A DNA stretch of 24,528 nucleotides from Didymodactylos carnosus. Taxonomy: Eukaryota; Rotifera; Eurotatoria; Philodinida; Philodinidae. Both the position numbers and the translations under genes were made by a program. The notes beneath the pieces are model-generated. The model had not been told where the DNA came from. It saw only the letters and a list, made by a program, of their open reading frames with translations, and did no database searches. The DNA is taken from the NCBI GenBank assembly GCA_905250885.1, contig CAJNOQ010002404.1:1-24528 (forward strand), in the 5' to 3' direction. Shown piece by piece: positions 11,204 to 23,622 of this stretch. Each line of letters begins with the position of its first letter. Within the stretch, counting starts at the first letter, position 1.

Positions 11204-11561
11204 AATGATTGTTCTCTATCTTAAAACAAAATTAAAATGGAGATAGATAGTCTAATGAATTTTCTCACAATTTCAGTAGCATATATATTATTCCGCAATA
11301 GTATATAAAAATACAATACTACTGATTAAATATTTTTAATTCGAGCTTTATCAATGATTTAGAAACTGGCATAGAGGAACACTTCTTTTTCTCAGATGTT
11401 ACTATAACAGTAGTAATCACATATATTATGATTATGACTGTTATATTCATAATGTTTAACAGAAAAACGAAAATGAGAAAGAAAAGGAGCGATCTTATAC
11501 GCTTAGATACAATTAAAGACAAAAAACAATTGAACAACACAATATAAAAATCAAACATTTT
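11204..11561. other. Intergenic spacer between TIMM23 and the oxidoreductase
   Basis: 358 bp of AT-rich DNA between two genes on the minus strand. A pyrimidine-rich acceptor TTGTTTTAAG ends at 11220 (minus strand), 16 nt before the oxidoreductase ATG, and may be a leader splice site. An open frame at 11319-11558 is low-complexity and not supported as a gene. Confidence 0.5.
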
Positions 11562-13777
11562 CTACATGTATTGTTTCAGACGATCTTTTGATGTTACTAG
11601 TACACCAAGACCAGCTATAGCTAAACCAGCGAGGCCTCCTCTTGCAGCGCTTTGCAAACCAGAGGTCGATCGATAGATAAGTCCTGCTAATGTTCCACTA
11701 GCCAGTGTATTTAATTCATCGTCAACACCACGTCCATAACTAATAGCCGTACCTGTCAGACTATAGATCAATGCTAAAATATTTAGATATATATGTGTAG
11801 TATTTCTGATAAACGAGATCATCAATTATTTATTTTATAATAAACAAATTACCTATTGAGCCAACAGCTGTGGCAGTTGTAGCGCCTTGTCTACCAACAT
11901 AATTAATAATTCTAAATGTAGTAATAAAATGAGATAGAATATTAGAGTAATGTAGAGAAAGAGTACTTACGAACTCGTTCGTACAGGTCCTCTCAAATCT
12001 TTCGTTTCACATAGTCCACGATATAAGCCAGCGATACTACCCATAAAACTTCCTGTAAAGATTAAAGCATAGTATTATATCTATAATTATTTAAGGAAGA
12101 TCGATGTGTCATTCTTACCAGCTATAACCGAACCACCAATAGTGAAAAACATGAGTTCCAATCGTCCGCGACGTTCTTTTTGTCCTTCAGGTAAAATGAA
12201 TTTCGAACCATTCTAAATGATTAGTAATGAAAATGAAATGATACGTTGATCATCATTTTGTACAACTCACGGGATTCAATATTTGTGGATTAAAATTCAA
12301 ATATGGTGAAATGGCATTAGCACCAGACGTTGCATAGACTAAAATTAGAGTTTAAATTTTGCTGAACAACGACCAGTACACCGGTTGTCCAAACGTAACG
12401 GCGTGACATTTTTGCTATGGTAATTCTCAATTTTTATAGAAAATTATTTCTGCCAACATTTTGTACAGTTCACTGTCCTCTGTCTCTGGTAAAACAATGA
12501 GAGAATTTGGGTAAGGTTTACGGCTTTGGGAAGGAATAGTCGGTGCGTGACGGATATGATAGAAAAGGCCCTAAATTGCGACTCCATTATTTAATCTCTC
12601 TAGAACTCATCAAGACCTGTAGCAACAAATGTAAATGTTAAAATTTTGGTGAAAAAAGTTACATTTTACATTTACAATCTTTCTTTTATCAGCTGCGCCA
12701 GAACAGAAAAGGACGATACGATACATAAAGGACGCCACCGTCTTTTGTCTTTGTTTTCGTTCCCTTCGGTCTATATAAATGTAGAGTCAGTGTTCGTATT
12801 GATGGTTGGAAAATTTTTCTTTTTCGTAAATCTCGATTTTCTTAGCCCTTTTTCAAGTGATAAGAGGGAATTTTAGATTCAGGGATAGAGGAGAGAATTA
12901 GAAATTAGAATTAGAAAACTATGTAAAATGTAAAAAGTTTTCAAAACGTTTTTTAGTTTGGACAACCCGTAATGACGTCATAGAGGGTATCAGTCTCGGT
13001 GCATGTCTAGATGGAGACGTATGTCTCGGCTGCTTCAACGTACACATGTCTGCTTATCTAAACCATATGTATCACAGCGATTCTTCAACGAACGTTAGTT
13101 CAGTAACTGTACTAATGTTCCTTCGAACGCCATAAGTTTTTCGCGCTGATTACGAATCCGACCTTATTAGCAAATAAAAATCGAAATTTTAGTGAAATAA
13201 TTTTAATTTAAAATTTTTGATTTAGAAATATTTTTAAAAAAATTTAAAATTCACACCGTTCAATAAAAAAATTAATTCTCTTCAAAATGGCTTCTTTTTT
13301 TCGACAATTCGACTTTAGGAACAAAACTTATGCCTTTTCGATGTTGAATCTAAAAGTAAATCGATTTAAACGACATGAGATGACTAAATCATAACAAATA
13401 CATACAGTTTTTCAATCGCTATCCAATGATATATTCAAAGTTAGGTTTTGATGAGTTTTAGATAGACTAAATAAATTTTTCTGTAAAAATTGACTAACTA
13501 ATTAAAAACACAATTTTTATCCGTCAGCTGTAATGATTTTTGATAATTTCTTTTTTCCATGGTGTAGCCCAGACTTTGCTCTTTCGAACGGTATATAAAC
13601 TAAAATTCTATCTGTTCGATAAATATCCTAATCGAAGTGAAAAATGTTCGTATGAACACTTTTTCCACTAACTATACGTCAGCAACTCATTTTACCTGGT
13701 ACATTGTTTTTATTATCGATCGAATTATACGGTCCAAACAAACTGAAATCGACACGTTTCGATTCTTTTGGATCCAT
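11562..13777 (-). CDS. TIMM23: Mitochondrial import inner membrane translocase subunit TIM23
   Basis: Six minus-strand exons (13696-13777, 12271-12338, 12119-12212, 11971-12052, 11853-11911, 11562-11773) join in phase to 198 residues; human TIMM23 has 209. TIM23 is the core of the presequence translocase that moves matrix proteins across the mitochondrial inner membrane. The soluble N-terminus ends with the conserved stretch ISPYLNFNPQ (36-45) and FILPEG (55-60). The Tim17/22/23 domain follows with about four hydrophobic, glycine-rich membrane segments (roughly 69-92, 118-140, 151-167, 174-190). These include GGSVIAGSFMGSIAG (76-90), NYVGRQGAT (112-120), RGVDDELNTLASGTLAG (143-159) and SAARGGLAGLAIAGLG. 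Introns 2-5 are 58-79 bp, but intron 1 is 1357 bp and holds a candidate transposable element. Exon 1 rests on phase (G|TC), a good donor and acceptor and a plausible N-terminus; it is less certain than the rest. Confidence 0.9.
12379..12969. mobile_element. Candidate TA-flanked inverted-repeat element in TIMM23 intron 1
   Basis: The left end CACCGGTTGTCCAAAC (from 12379) and the right end GTTTGGACAACCCG (to 12969) are inverted copies sharing GGTTGTCCAAAC. Each is bordered by a TA dinucleotide (12377-12378 and 12970-12971), the target-site pattern of Tc1/mariner elements. The 591-bp interior has no transposase frame, so it would be a non-autonomous element. The inverted match is only 12-14 bp and TA is a weak duplication in AT-rich DNA, so the call is tentative. 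It would explain much of the unusual intron length. Confidence 0.5.
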
Positions 13778-14944
13778 ATTTTAAACAAACAAAAGTATCT
13801 AAAAAAATAGATGATCTATCGATAGAACTATGTGATCAAACGAAAGTAAATGAAAAGCCTTCAAACAACTATTTACCGATTTGTTTAAAACTTCTTTCAT
13901 TAACTAAAAATGAAAACCACATTTCAATATGGAAGCTCAATATAATTAAAATCATCCCTTTTTCCATTGAGATTATTGAAGAGTACTGAGAAACTGCATT
14001 GTATAGACGTTGATTGCCTCGACTAGTGATCTACGGTTGAAAGACACGGTTGAACAGATGCTTTTTTGTAATCAATTTTTTGTACCAGATTTGAATGGCT
14101 ATGACAAGACAATTTCTAAATAAGAGATGAACTATAAAATGTGTCGTAAATGGACATAACTAAATTGTTATAGATAAGAATTTCAATAAAAATTTGACTT
14201 TTATTCTAATGACCATCAAAAACATTTGTAAATAAATTGAACATTTTATAATGTAATTTTTTTTTTGATTGTAAAATACCTTTCTTTATTTTGTAGTGTA
14301 ACGTTATCATTGTATCTATATTATTTTTTCGAAAGATATATACAAAAATATATACATAGACAAAAACGAACTTAAAAAACAACGGGATATGAGCAAGGAG
14401 TAATTGGAATCTTATCGTTTTTAAAGTTGTTCATACAAATATTAGTACAGTTTCTCTGATATTTGTTTTAGCTGCCAGCTGCTAAAAAATGTGCCAAATA
14501 TAGAGGAAGTAGTAATATAAAAAAAAGTACTAAACCAACATATGGACACTAGATTTGATTGAGCGTGATAAAAAAAAAAGAACATAATTAAAAAATATAA
14601 CAAAAATGGAAGGAACAGATGATGTCACTTAATGACTAAAACGTCAAAAAGCAACTAAAAGTAATTGTATGCCTGAGAAAATTAAGGCAAAAATAACCTA
14701 AGAGAGAAGAAAAAAAAAAGTTTTTTTACACTATTTTGACTTGTCTTAGGATCTTTATTTGGAAGACACTTATAACGGAGTTTAGTTGACATTATCAAAC
14801 GTATGAATAAAGCGAGAAGAAATAAAAAAATATAAATATCACGAGAATGTATGCAAGAGCCAATAATCTTTTTTACATGGAAAATGTAGCATATGTAAAA
14901 AATAATTTGCATAAATATTGTATAACAGTAAGAAAAATATTTAA
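13778..14944. other. Intergenic region between Src kinase and TIMM23
   Basis: 1.17 kb of AT-rich DNA between two tandem minus-strand genes. It should contain the Src 3' UTR and the TIMM23 promoter or leader. A strong acceptor (minus-strand CTATTTTTTTAG, ending at 13799) lies 21 nt before the TIMM23 ATG. A plus-strand frame of 73 codons at 13768-13989 overlaps the TIMM23 start; it has no recognised relative and is not called as a gene. Confidence 0.5.
14754..14759 (-). promoter_or_regulatory. Candidate poly(A) signal of the Src-family kinase
   Basis: AATAAA on the minus strand, about 185 nt past the kinase stop codon. Its position is suitable for 3' end formation; in AT-rich DNA the hexamer alone is weak evidence. 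Confidence 0.4.
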
Positions 14945-17519
<2,575 letters not shown>

Positions 17520-17537
17520 CCGACACTAAAGAAAAGA
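17520..17537 (-). promoter_or_regulatory. 3' splice acceptor just before the Src start codon
   Basis: On the minus strand a C/T-rich tract ends TTTCTTTAG (AG at 17526-17527), followed by TGTCGG and then the kinase ATG. It is a good acceptor only six nucleotides from the start, so the 5' leader is probably joined by splicing, either cis from an upstream exon or trans from a spliced leader. The six bases form two in-frame codons. Confidence 0.55.
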
Positions 17538-17629
17538 AAGGAGAAGAAAGCCTATTAGAACAACGAATAAATACAATTTTTCGATATTTTATCTATTGAG
17601 AGAGGGTTTTTTAATAAAAAAATTTTCAC

Positions 17630-18105
17630 CTAAAAGTTAAATAATGGATTTTCATCCTAGAAAAAAAATGAAATTTTCTTGCGTATAATGGAAACACATA
17701 AACGAGTGAATACGTTACTTTGTTTATGAGCCATGACAGAACATGAAAGTTACATGGTAGTTAAATGAACTTATTCTGAGATATTAGCCATACCGTACTT
17801 TGACTAGTAAAAATAGGCAAACTATTTTTAAAGAAAAGAAAGAGATCTGATTGTCTGAAGTCATCAGAAACAAGAACAGTGTATATAGTCCGTTAGTAGT
17901 TTCACCACCACCACCTCCACATTCTGAGTCTATCTTAACTTACTTGTCCTTTTATTTTCGTTTCATGGAACCCCAGACGTTGCTCTGTTTTTCTCGCTAT
18001 ATTTCGTGCACCTTTTTGTGCATTTTCCACAAGTGTTTTTGCATCGGGATGGTCAGCTAAAAAATTCTCAGCCTTTTTCCCAACGTCTTGAAAAAACTGT
18101 TGCAT
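17630..18105 (-). CDS. Small Lys/Ala-rich protein of unknown function, two exons
   Basis: I do not recognise a family. Exon 1 (17944-18105) encodes 54 residues, MQQFFQDVGKKAENFLADHP onward, predicted helical, rich in Lys, Ala, Gln and Glu, with no signal peptide or membrane segment. It ends at a perfect donor, CAA|GTAAGT. A candidate terminal exon (17630-17656, after TTTTTTTCTAG) continues in phase with DENPLFNF and a TAG stop, giving 62 residues. Reading through the donor instead gives only VS and a stop. The frame is open upstream to 18189, so a longer N-terminus is possible; Met at 18105 is chosen because the preceding residues are AT-rich in character. The gene lies about 110 bp upstream of the kinase on the same strand. 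Alternatively exon 1 is an alternative first exon of the kinase, since joining it to the acceptor at 17526 keeps the kinase frame. Confidence 0.5.
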
Positions 18106-18868
18106 TCGATATTTATATGATAAATGTTTCGTATTGTTGTTCATATATTGTTTATCATGGCAATATAAATACACGCAGATATAACTCAACTTTTGTTTTT
18201 GCGTAGAATATTATTAGATATAATCATTTAAGGTTTTTATTTTTTGTTCGTTCGTTTCTTACTTTATACTTCATAAATTTTTTAAATGTGAAAGTACATA
18301 ACAAAATTGCTAGATACTTCTACAGTCACGTTTAATTGCTTTTAAAAAGAAGTTTATATTAAAATTAAAATTAAAGTGTTCATACTTTTAAAACTAAGTA
18401 AGCAGGAATGTGCTGAACATATGGTATAATAAACGAAAAAAATGCATGTTTATCTTAGTCAACTTGACTGCACGATGTTTGTTGCAGGAAGGTGTAGTCA
18501 TAAAAAAAAGAAAAAAAAACTCGTCGTGATCGTTTTTTGTTGTTTCAACATAACTAAAAAAGCGGCACACACACACACACACACAGACATATGTTGTGTA
18601 TATGTGTGTTAGTTACTCCAACGCTGCTTCAGAGTAAAAGAATGCCAATAAAAAGAAAAAGAGAACGCTAAATCATCGAAATAAATTTGTAATTATTACA
18701 CATTGCTTTTAGACCGTTCAAAAACAGGCGTTTACTAATAGTACCCGAATATCTGATTCATAAAATGAGTAACTGTATTGTTCACATCTCCTATAGCTCT
18801 AGACATAGTGTATTTATGTGGGTAGTCTTTAATCATTAATAGTGGTTCTCTTCTATTGTGACCTATAC
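18106..18868. other. AT-rich intergenic DNA upstream of the small gene
   Basis: No gene recognised. It contains a (CA)n tract at 18566-18585 and the left target duplication of the next MITE (18861-18868, ACCTATAC). It probably includes the promoter of the minus-strand gene starting at 18105. Confidence 0.45.
18566..18585. repeat. (CA)10 microsatellite
   Basis: Ten perfect CA dinucleotides in noncoding DNA, followed shortly by alternating TG-rich sequence (TTGTGTATATGTGTGTTAG). Confidence 0.9.
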
Positions 18869-19288
18869 TAGAGGTCTGCGGGACCAAACTTTTTTGGCCC
18901 CGGTCCCGTAGAAAGAACTCGTTTTTGGTTCCTATCCCGTGGCCCTGTAAATATTTTTTCAAAGTAGCGCTGATAGTTTGAAAGTCAGCGCGTTGTAATA
19001 TGACGTGTGGGACAGCATGCGTGGGTGATATTAATTGAAGACTTTTAGAATTTTATGAGTTCTTTTCCGCAGAACTAGTACCTACATACAAACAAGGACA
19101 GAAACCAAGAAATTTTTATGCTCTATACAAGACTATTTTCAAAACATCCTGGCCCCGATCCCATTAAAAGTTCCACAGGACCGAGATCATCTCGCAGGAC
19201 TGGGACCGTCCCGCAGACCTCTAAGGCTCGGTCCCGTAAAAAGTCCCATGGGTTCGGGATGGGACCGGGACCGTTCCGCAGGCCTCTA
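18869..19288. mobile_element. hAT-type MITE, copy 2 (420 bp), with 8-bp target duplication
   Basis: The left end TAGAGGTCTGCGGGACC and right end CCGCAGGCCTCTA are inverted copies. The flanks ACCTATAC (18861-18868) and ATCTATAC (19289-19296) match at 7 of 8 bases, an hAT-sized duplication. The left 90 bp align with the left side of the copy at 797-941 (GACCAAACTTTTTTGG and following). The right side repeats the GGTCCCGTAAAAAGTCCC block and also contains an internal copy of the right terminus (CAGACCTCTA at 19214-19223), as if the end had been duplicated. The middle (about 18960-19130) is unique and starts with a GCGCTGA/TCAGCGC hairpin (18967-18991). There is no transposase; open frames across it are repeat artefacts. 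Confidence 0.82.
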
Positions 19289-19435
19289 ATCTATACCCGA
19301 ACAAGTTCTTACATACAGATTAATGAACATTTCACTGCGGTGAAAGAAGGCACAATTACAGAATAAAGATTTTTTAATCTGCTTGACATTTTTTTATTAT
19401 TACTCTAATCGTCATACTATTCAGCTGTTCTCTAC

Positions 19436-19867
19436 TAGGCATGCACCAGTTAAAAACTGGTGTTAGGGCTTCCACGAAAATTGTTTTAAGTCGCCTATAA
19501 AGAATTACTCATAGTCGCGAAACCTCTCATTTTATAGAGAAATTTTGCTCTTGAAAATTCACCTGTGAAAAAAAATTTAGTTAAGTTATTTTTAGCAAAA
19601 ATGTGAGCATTCTAACATGCACCAAAGTTAGAAAAAAACTGTTGAAACAGTTGTTTGTTTCTGTATTTATTACATTTTAGAATGTTCATGTTTGTATCGC
19701 AGATAATGCTAAAAATTTTCTACTTATATGGAATTGCGGTCCAAACATTTCTCTAGAAAATGAGAGGTAATCGCGAGGTAAGTCACAACTCTGAGTAATT
19801 CGTTGTGGGCGACTTATAACAATTTTCGTGGAAGCCCTAACACCAGTTTTTAACTGGTGCATGCCTG
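19436..19867. mobile_element. Foldback hAT-like MITE (432 bp) with perfect 8-bp target duplication
   Basis: Long terminal inverted repeats occupy about 19436-19543 and 19748-19867. The outermost bases are TAGGCATGCACC on the left and GGTGCATGCCTG on the right, so both ends fit the (C/T)AGG start of hAT elements. The flanks are identical 8-bp repeats, TTCTCTAC, at 19428-19435 and 19868-19875. Each arm contains its own small hairpin CACCAGTT-AAA-AACTGGTG (19444-19462, and the inverted form at 19841-19859). The arms diverge inward with substitutions and small indels. The central ~200 bp is AT-rich and noncoding. This is a different family from the elements at 797 and 18869. Confidence 0.88.
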
Positions 19868-19875
19868 TTCTCTAC

Positions 19876-20801
19876 ACATAGCTCACGCTCAAATTCGTTC
19901 GTTTGTCTGTGAAAAGTTGCTGATCAATAATATTTATAATGATGCTACGGCTATCTACTAAGAACAACAATGATCGAGTTATACAAATGAAAGTACATTG
20001 TCTACCGGTCGCCTACCTTTCTTTTCTGATAGCAAATCTGGACTTGCCTAATAAATTAGAAATTAGTTCTACCTCTTTTCTCCTCCCCACTTTCAACTGA
20101 CATTGTCTAAAAAATATTGATTTCTTAGTCACATTAGAGGGTCCATAAAAAGTAAAATAACATATCCTCGACAACTGTAAAACATAGCGAACATCGATTG
20201 ACAAATTAAAAAAATGAAGGATACGAACGCCTAATACGCAATTTGTAGCCAATTTTCTGTTCCACTACCATCGATCGCTAACTGACGATATTTTCCCATA
20301 AAAAACACGGTAAAAACAAGTGTACGTGTTTAAAGTCAACTAAATTAATTAGAAATTATCCATATGCGTATGATTTGTTCATTTCAAATGACACTCTAAT
20401 ATGTCTACCAGAATATGCAAATACTTAGAGTATTGAAGACCAAAATCGAAAATAGCAAACTAACACCCGTTGTTGAATAAATATAATTTTTTTACCTTAA
20501 TTCATTGCTTGTTATTTTAATATTAAATATCAGTTCATTTGAAAATAGAGCACGTTAAAATAACACATGAAAATAGATCAATGTCAAACATTCAAACTAA
20601 AGGTAAAAATATTTAGAAGTATAACAGTACTGTTTTTGATTTAATTAATTGATTTACCATTGTCTAAATTAAACTTCATTATTAATTTATCCGCTTAAAA
20701 GAGATAACAAAATAAATCTAAAATAAAAGTAAAATTTTCGATTGTATACATTCGATAAAATATTAAAACTCATTTATACATATGAACTTTACGTTAACAC
20801 C

Positions 20802-20832
<31 letters not shown>

Positions 20833-22293
20833 ATTACAGATAATATTGCTGTATAGGTTACGAATTTTTTTTATATTTGACATTGAATTGTATATATATA
20901 TATATCTATCATCTATACACATCTTAAGTTTTTTTTTTTCAGTTTTTCTTTGCATAATATTATTATACGTTTACACGACACACATACTCATAACCGAAAA
21001 TGCGAAAAAGTCATTTGAAATAGACTACTTGAAATATCTGAACACATAATTTACATTATGTATATATAAGAAAGAAAAGAACAAAAACACTACCTAGAAC
21101 AAAGAAATTAGAGAGCTTTCTATTAATAATAATAATTAAAAAGGTGAAGAAGAAAAACTATCGTAGTAAGACAATGGAAAAAAGATGAACAAATTCAAGC
21201 TTTAAAAGTATTTTCTATAATTCAAACAACAACTATTAAAAAAACTTTTAATATTTAAAGAAAAATATATTATCTGTTGCAGAAAAAAATTAATAAAGAG
21301 TTGAAAATTTATTTTTCTTTTAGATAAAACAATTCTTCCTCAAATTTACAAATTTTTTAAAAAGAAATTTCGATTAATGTTAACAAAAATAACATGAGTA
21401 TTGCGATAGTTATCCTATTTTGTTTCTTCAACGAGAAACATCAATTCATATCCTTTCAAATTAGTTGCTTTTAAAGAGCGTAAAACAAGATTTTGATTAT
21501 TTACCTTTAAAAATCTAATCATGCAGGAATTTTGTTACTATTCGTTGAAAATATCGTTATACAATAATACTAACAAACATATCCACCAGTTTCTATTTAT
21601 AATAAGTAAAAGGAAAAAAGGAAGAATAAGAGAAACCAATTGTTTAAAATTCCAATAGAAAAAGTTTCGTTTCACATACTTTTTGCCTGTAACATACACA
21701 ATAGTCAAGAAGAAGAATAGAAACAGTTGTTGTATCGAAAATACATGAACGATATAATCAAGAAATAAAAAACAAACAATGGATTCTCAGGTCTTTGGGA
21801 GATAAAAAAAGTATCGTTGATTCTACTTCAATGAGGGTATTGAGTGCCTAAATATTTTTTTACCTTCTATTCTTCTACCTCAACCTCATCAAAAGAAACA
21901 GCATACGTTGCTTTAGTTGTCTGTGTTCACAATTTCCATGATGTAGGCCAGAAAATAGATAAGATTTTCTCCTCCACATATTCAATTTTTTTGGGGGGTG
22001 GGGAAGTAGTCATTTGAAAATGATCTGGTATTATGCTCACTGGCATTTGTATTCATCCAGAAAAAGTGTATGTTATGAATAAGGACCTTGCGGTATTCTT
22101 CTATACCTTGACCTTAGATATATACACAATATATTAACGAATAACAAACACATATTTTGTACAATTTTCGCATCTTTGGAACTGTGGACATTTATAATTC
22201 AAAAAAAAAAGTAATAATAGAAAAATATTTTTTTTGGATATATAAGATAAAAAAGGAATAAAGTGGAATATCATTGACAATATTGATGGATGG
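19876..22293. other. AT-rich region without a recognised gene
   Basis: About 2.4 kb with no coding exon I can support. A minus-strand frame at 20013-20252 (79 codons) shows no domain and lacks a convincing start or splice context. Simple repeats are a (CT)14 tract (20805-20832), a TA tract near 20890-20905 and a G-rich tract around 21992-22003. Confidence 0.45.
20805..20832. repeat. (CT)14 microsatellite
   Basis: Perfect 28-nt CT tract in noncoding DNA. It is followed by ATTACAG, so on the plus strand it superficially resembles a splice acceptor tract, but no exon follows. Confidence 0.9.
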
Positions 22294-22494
22294 ATGGATA
22301 GAGGAACGAGAAATGTGTCCAGTTACAGTTTTTGTAGCGATAACTCTCAGATCTCTCATTTTAAACAAAAAGTAAATATTCACGGTTATAGTCTACAACT
22401 TGAGCAAGCAGTTTTGGGATTTTTTCCTGTTGCTGGAATGGGTGTTAACACAGCTTTGAATTTTATTTGGGGATGTTTAAAACAAATATTTTGA
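22294..22494 (+). CDS. Possible gene fragment or terminal exon, unknown product
   Basis: A 66-codon open frame ends in a hydrophobic, glycine-containing stretch (LEQAVLGFFPVAGMGVNTA and following, to KQIF) that looks more protein-like than the surrounding AT-rich frames. An acceptor-like TTTTTGTAG precedes codon 15 or so, so the real segment may be the last exon of something larger or a relic. I cannot name a family. No upstream exons were found within the preceding 2 kb, so it may equally be chance. Confidence 0.2.
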   Translation: MDRGTRNVSSYSFCSDNSQISHFKQKVNIHGYSLQLEQAVLGFFPVAGMGVNTALNFIWGCLKQIF

Positions 22495-23269
22495 ATATGA
22501 TGTCCACTCCGAAGCATTATATTCTCATTAGCACCTGTGTAGAGCGTCTGAGGGCACCATACCTAGTATCTTACGTTTTAAGCTCGAAAACACCAAGTAT
22601 ATGAAATCCGAAAAAGAAGAACGTAGTCTACTATAACAGTCTTCACTTTGTTTAATAAAAATAGCCTCCATCCGAAATGAATCCTCATATTTCCACCTAT
22701 GTGAGATTTGCCTTGTTCCTGAGATCCATATGGACCCCAGGTGAGCATATAAGGATTAAAGATAACAAGTACACAAATCGCTAGTAAACAAAATTTTGGT
22801 CGGGAATGCTTTTCAGTAACTATATGTGATTTAAAATCTTTAGTTTTAAGCGTTAAAAAAAATATAAATTTTTATCTCCTTTTCTTTCACTTTTTTAAAA
22901 CAAGACACTAAACAGAAACAGGACGATAGTCAGTAAGCAGCATATATGTTCATCTTTTAGTTATATTTGCACTAGTTATAAACTTCTAGGCGAATGATCA
23001 ACTGACAATGGGAAGACGCATGCGAACATGTTTTTGAGGGGATACTAAAATGAGCATCCATAACAATCAATAATACAAAAAACATGCATGTACTTCCGCA
23101 GAGCGTAAAGCAAAGGGTAACAACTTAAAATTCCAGATTGCTATCTAGTACACAAACTCTAACTTGTACCGATCCTCAAAAACGCTGCTGCAATTGTGCA
23201 AAGCCTCATATTCTCGCTTGTATTACTCATAACTTTTTATAACCGATTACTAAATAATCAATTATTAAC
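22495..23269. other. Intergenic DNA, nothing recognised
   Basis: Somewhat less AT-rich than neighbouring stretches (for example 22500-22560 and 22680-22750) but with no open frame, RNA gene or inverted repeat that I can support. Confidence 0.4.
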
Positions 23270-23622
23270 ATGTCTCCAAAAATAAAAAGCAAAGGTTCGA
23301 AAAAAAGTTGTAACAAAAACAAGCAAAGGTGGCAGTGCAAAAGGTGGAAAAAAAGTTAAACGATGAAGAAAGGAAATGTACTCTACAAAGTATTGAAACA
23401 AGTACATACAGAACAGGTATAAGTTCAAAAGCCATGTCAATTATGAATTCGGATGTGAATGATATATTTGAACGTATAGCTGCTGAATCAAGTCGTTTAT
23501 CGCATTATAATAAGTGTTCGACAATATCATCACGTGAAATTCAAAGAGCTGTATGATTATCTTTACCTGGAGAATTAGCTAAACATGCTGTATCGGAAGG
23601 AATGGAAGCTATGACAAAATAA
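23270..23622 (+). pseudogene. Histone H2B pseudogene
   Basis: The region retains recognisable H2B sequence from the N-terminal tail to the C-terminal helix, spread over all three plus-strand frames. Conserved pieces include [68 protein letters not shown] and LPGELAKHAVSEG. Lesions seen: a frameshift in the N-terminal tail, an in-frame TGA where the KR(R)RKE basic stretch should continue, a small deletion in the first helix before YKVLKQ, a one-base loss just before TGISSK, and a TGA at 23554-23556 replacing the arginine of the AVRL motif. The frame ends TAA after EAMTK, shorter than the usual TKYTS tail. Functional H2B wraps DNA with H2A, H3 and H4 in the nucleosome; this copy cannot encode an intact protein. 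No introns are present, so a retrocopy and a decayed genomic copy cannot be told apart. Confidence 0.9.

Noticed and set aside
19118..19366. 82-codon plus-strand frame rich in Pro, Arg and Ser
   Set aside because: It is the translated GGTCCCG-rich part of the second MITE, not a gene.
20013..20252. 79-codon minus-strand frame
   Set aside because: Composition is marginally protein-like, but there is no domain, splice partner or recognisable relative.
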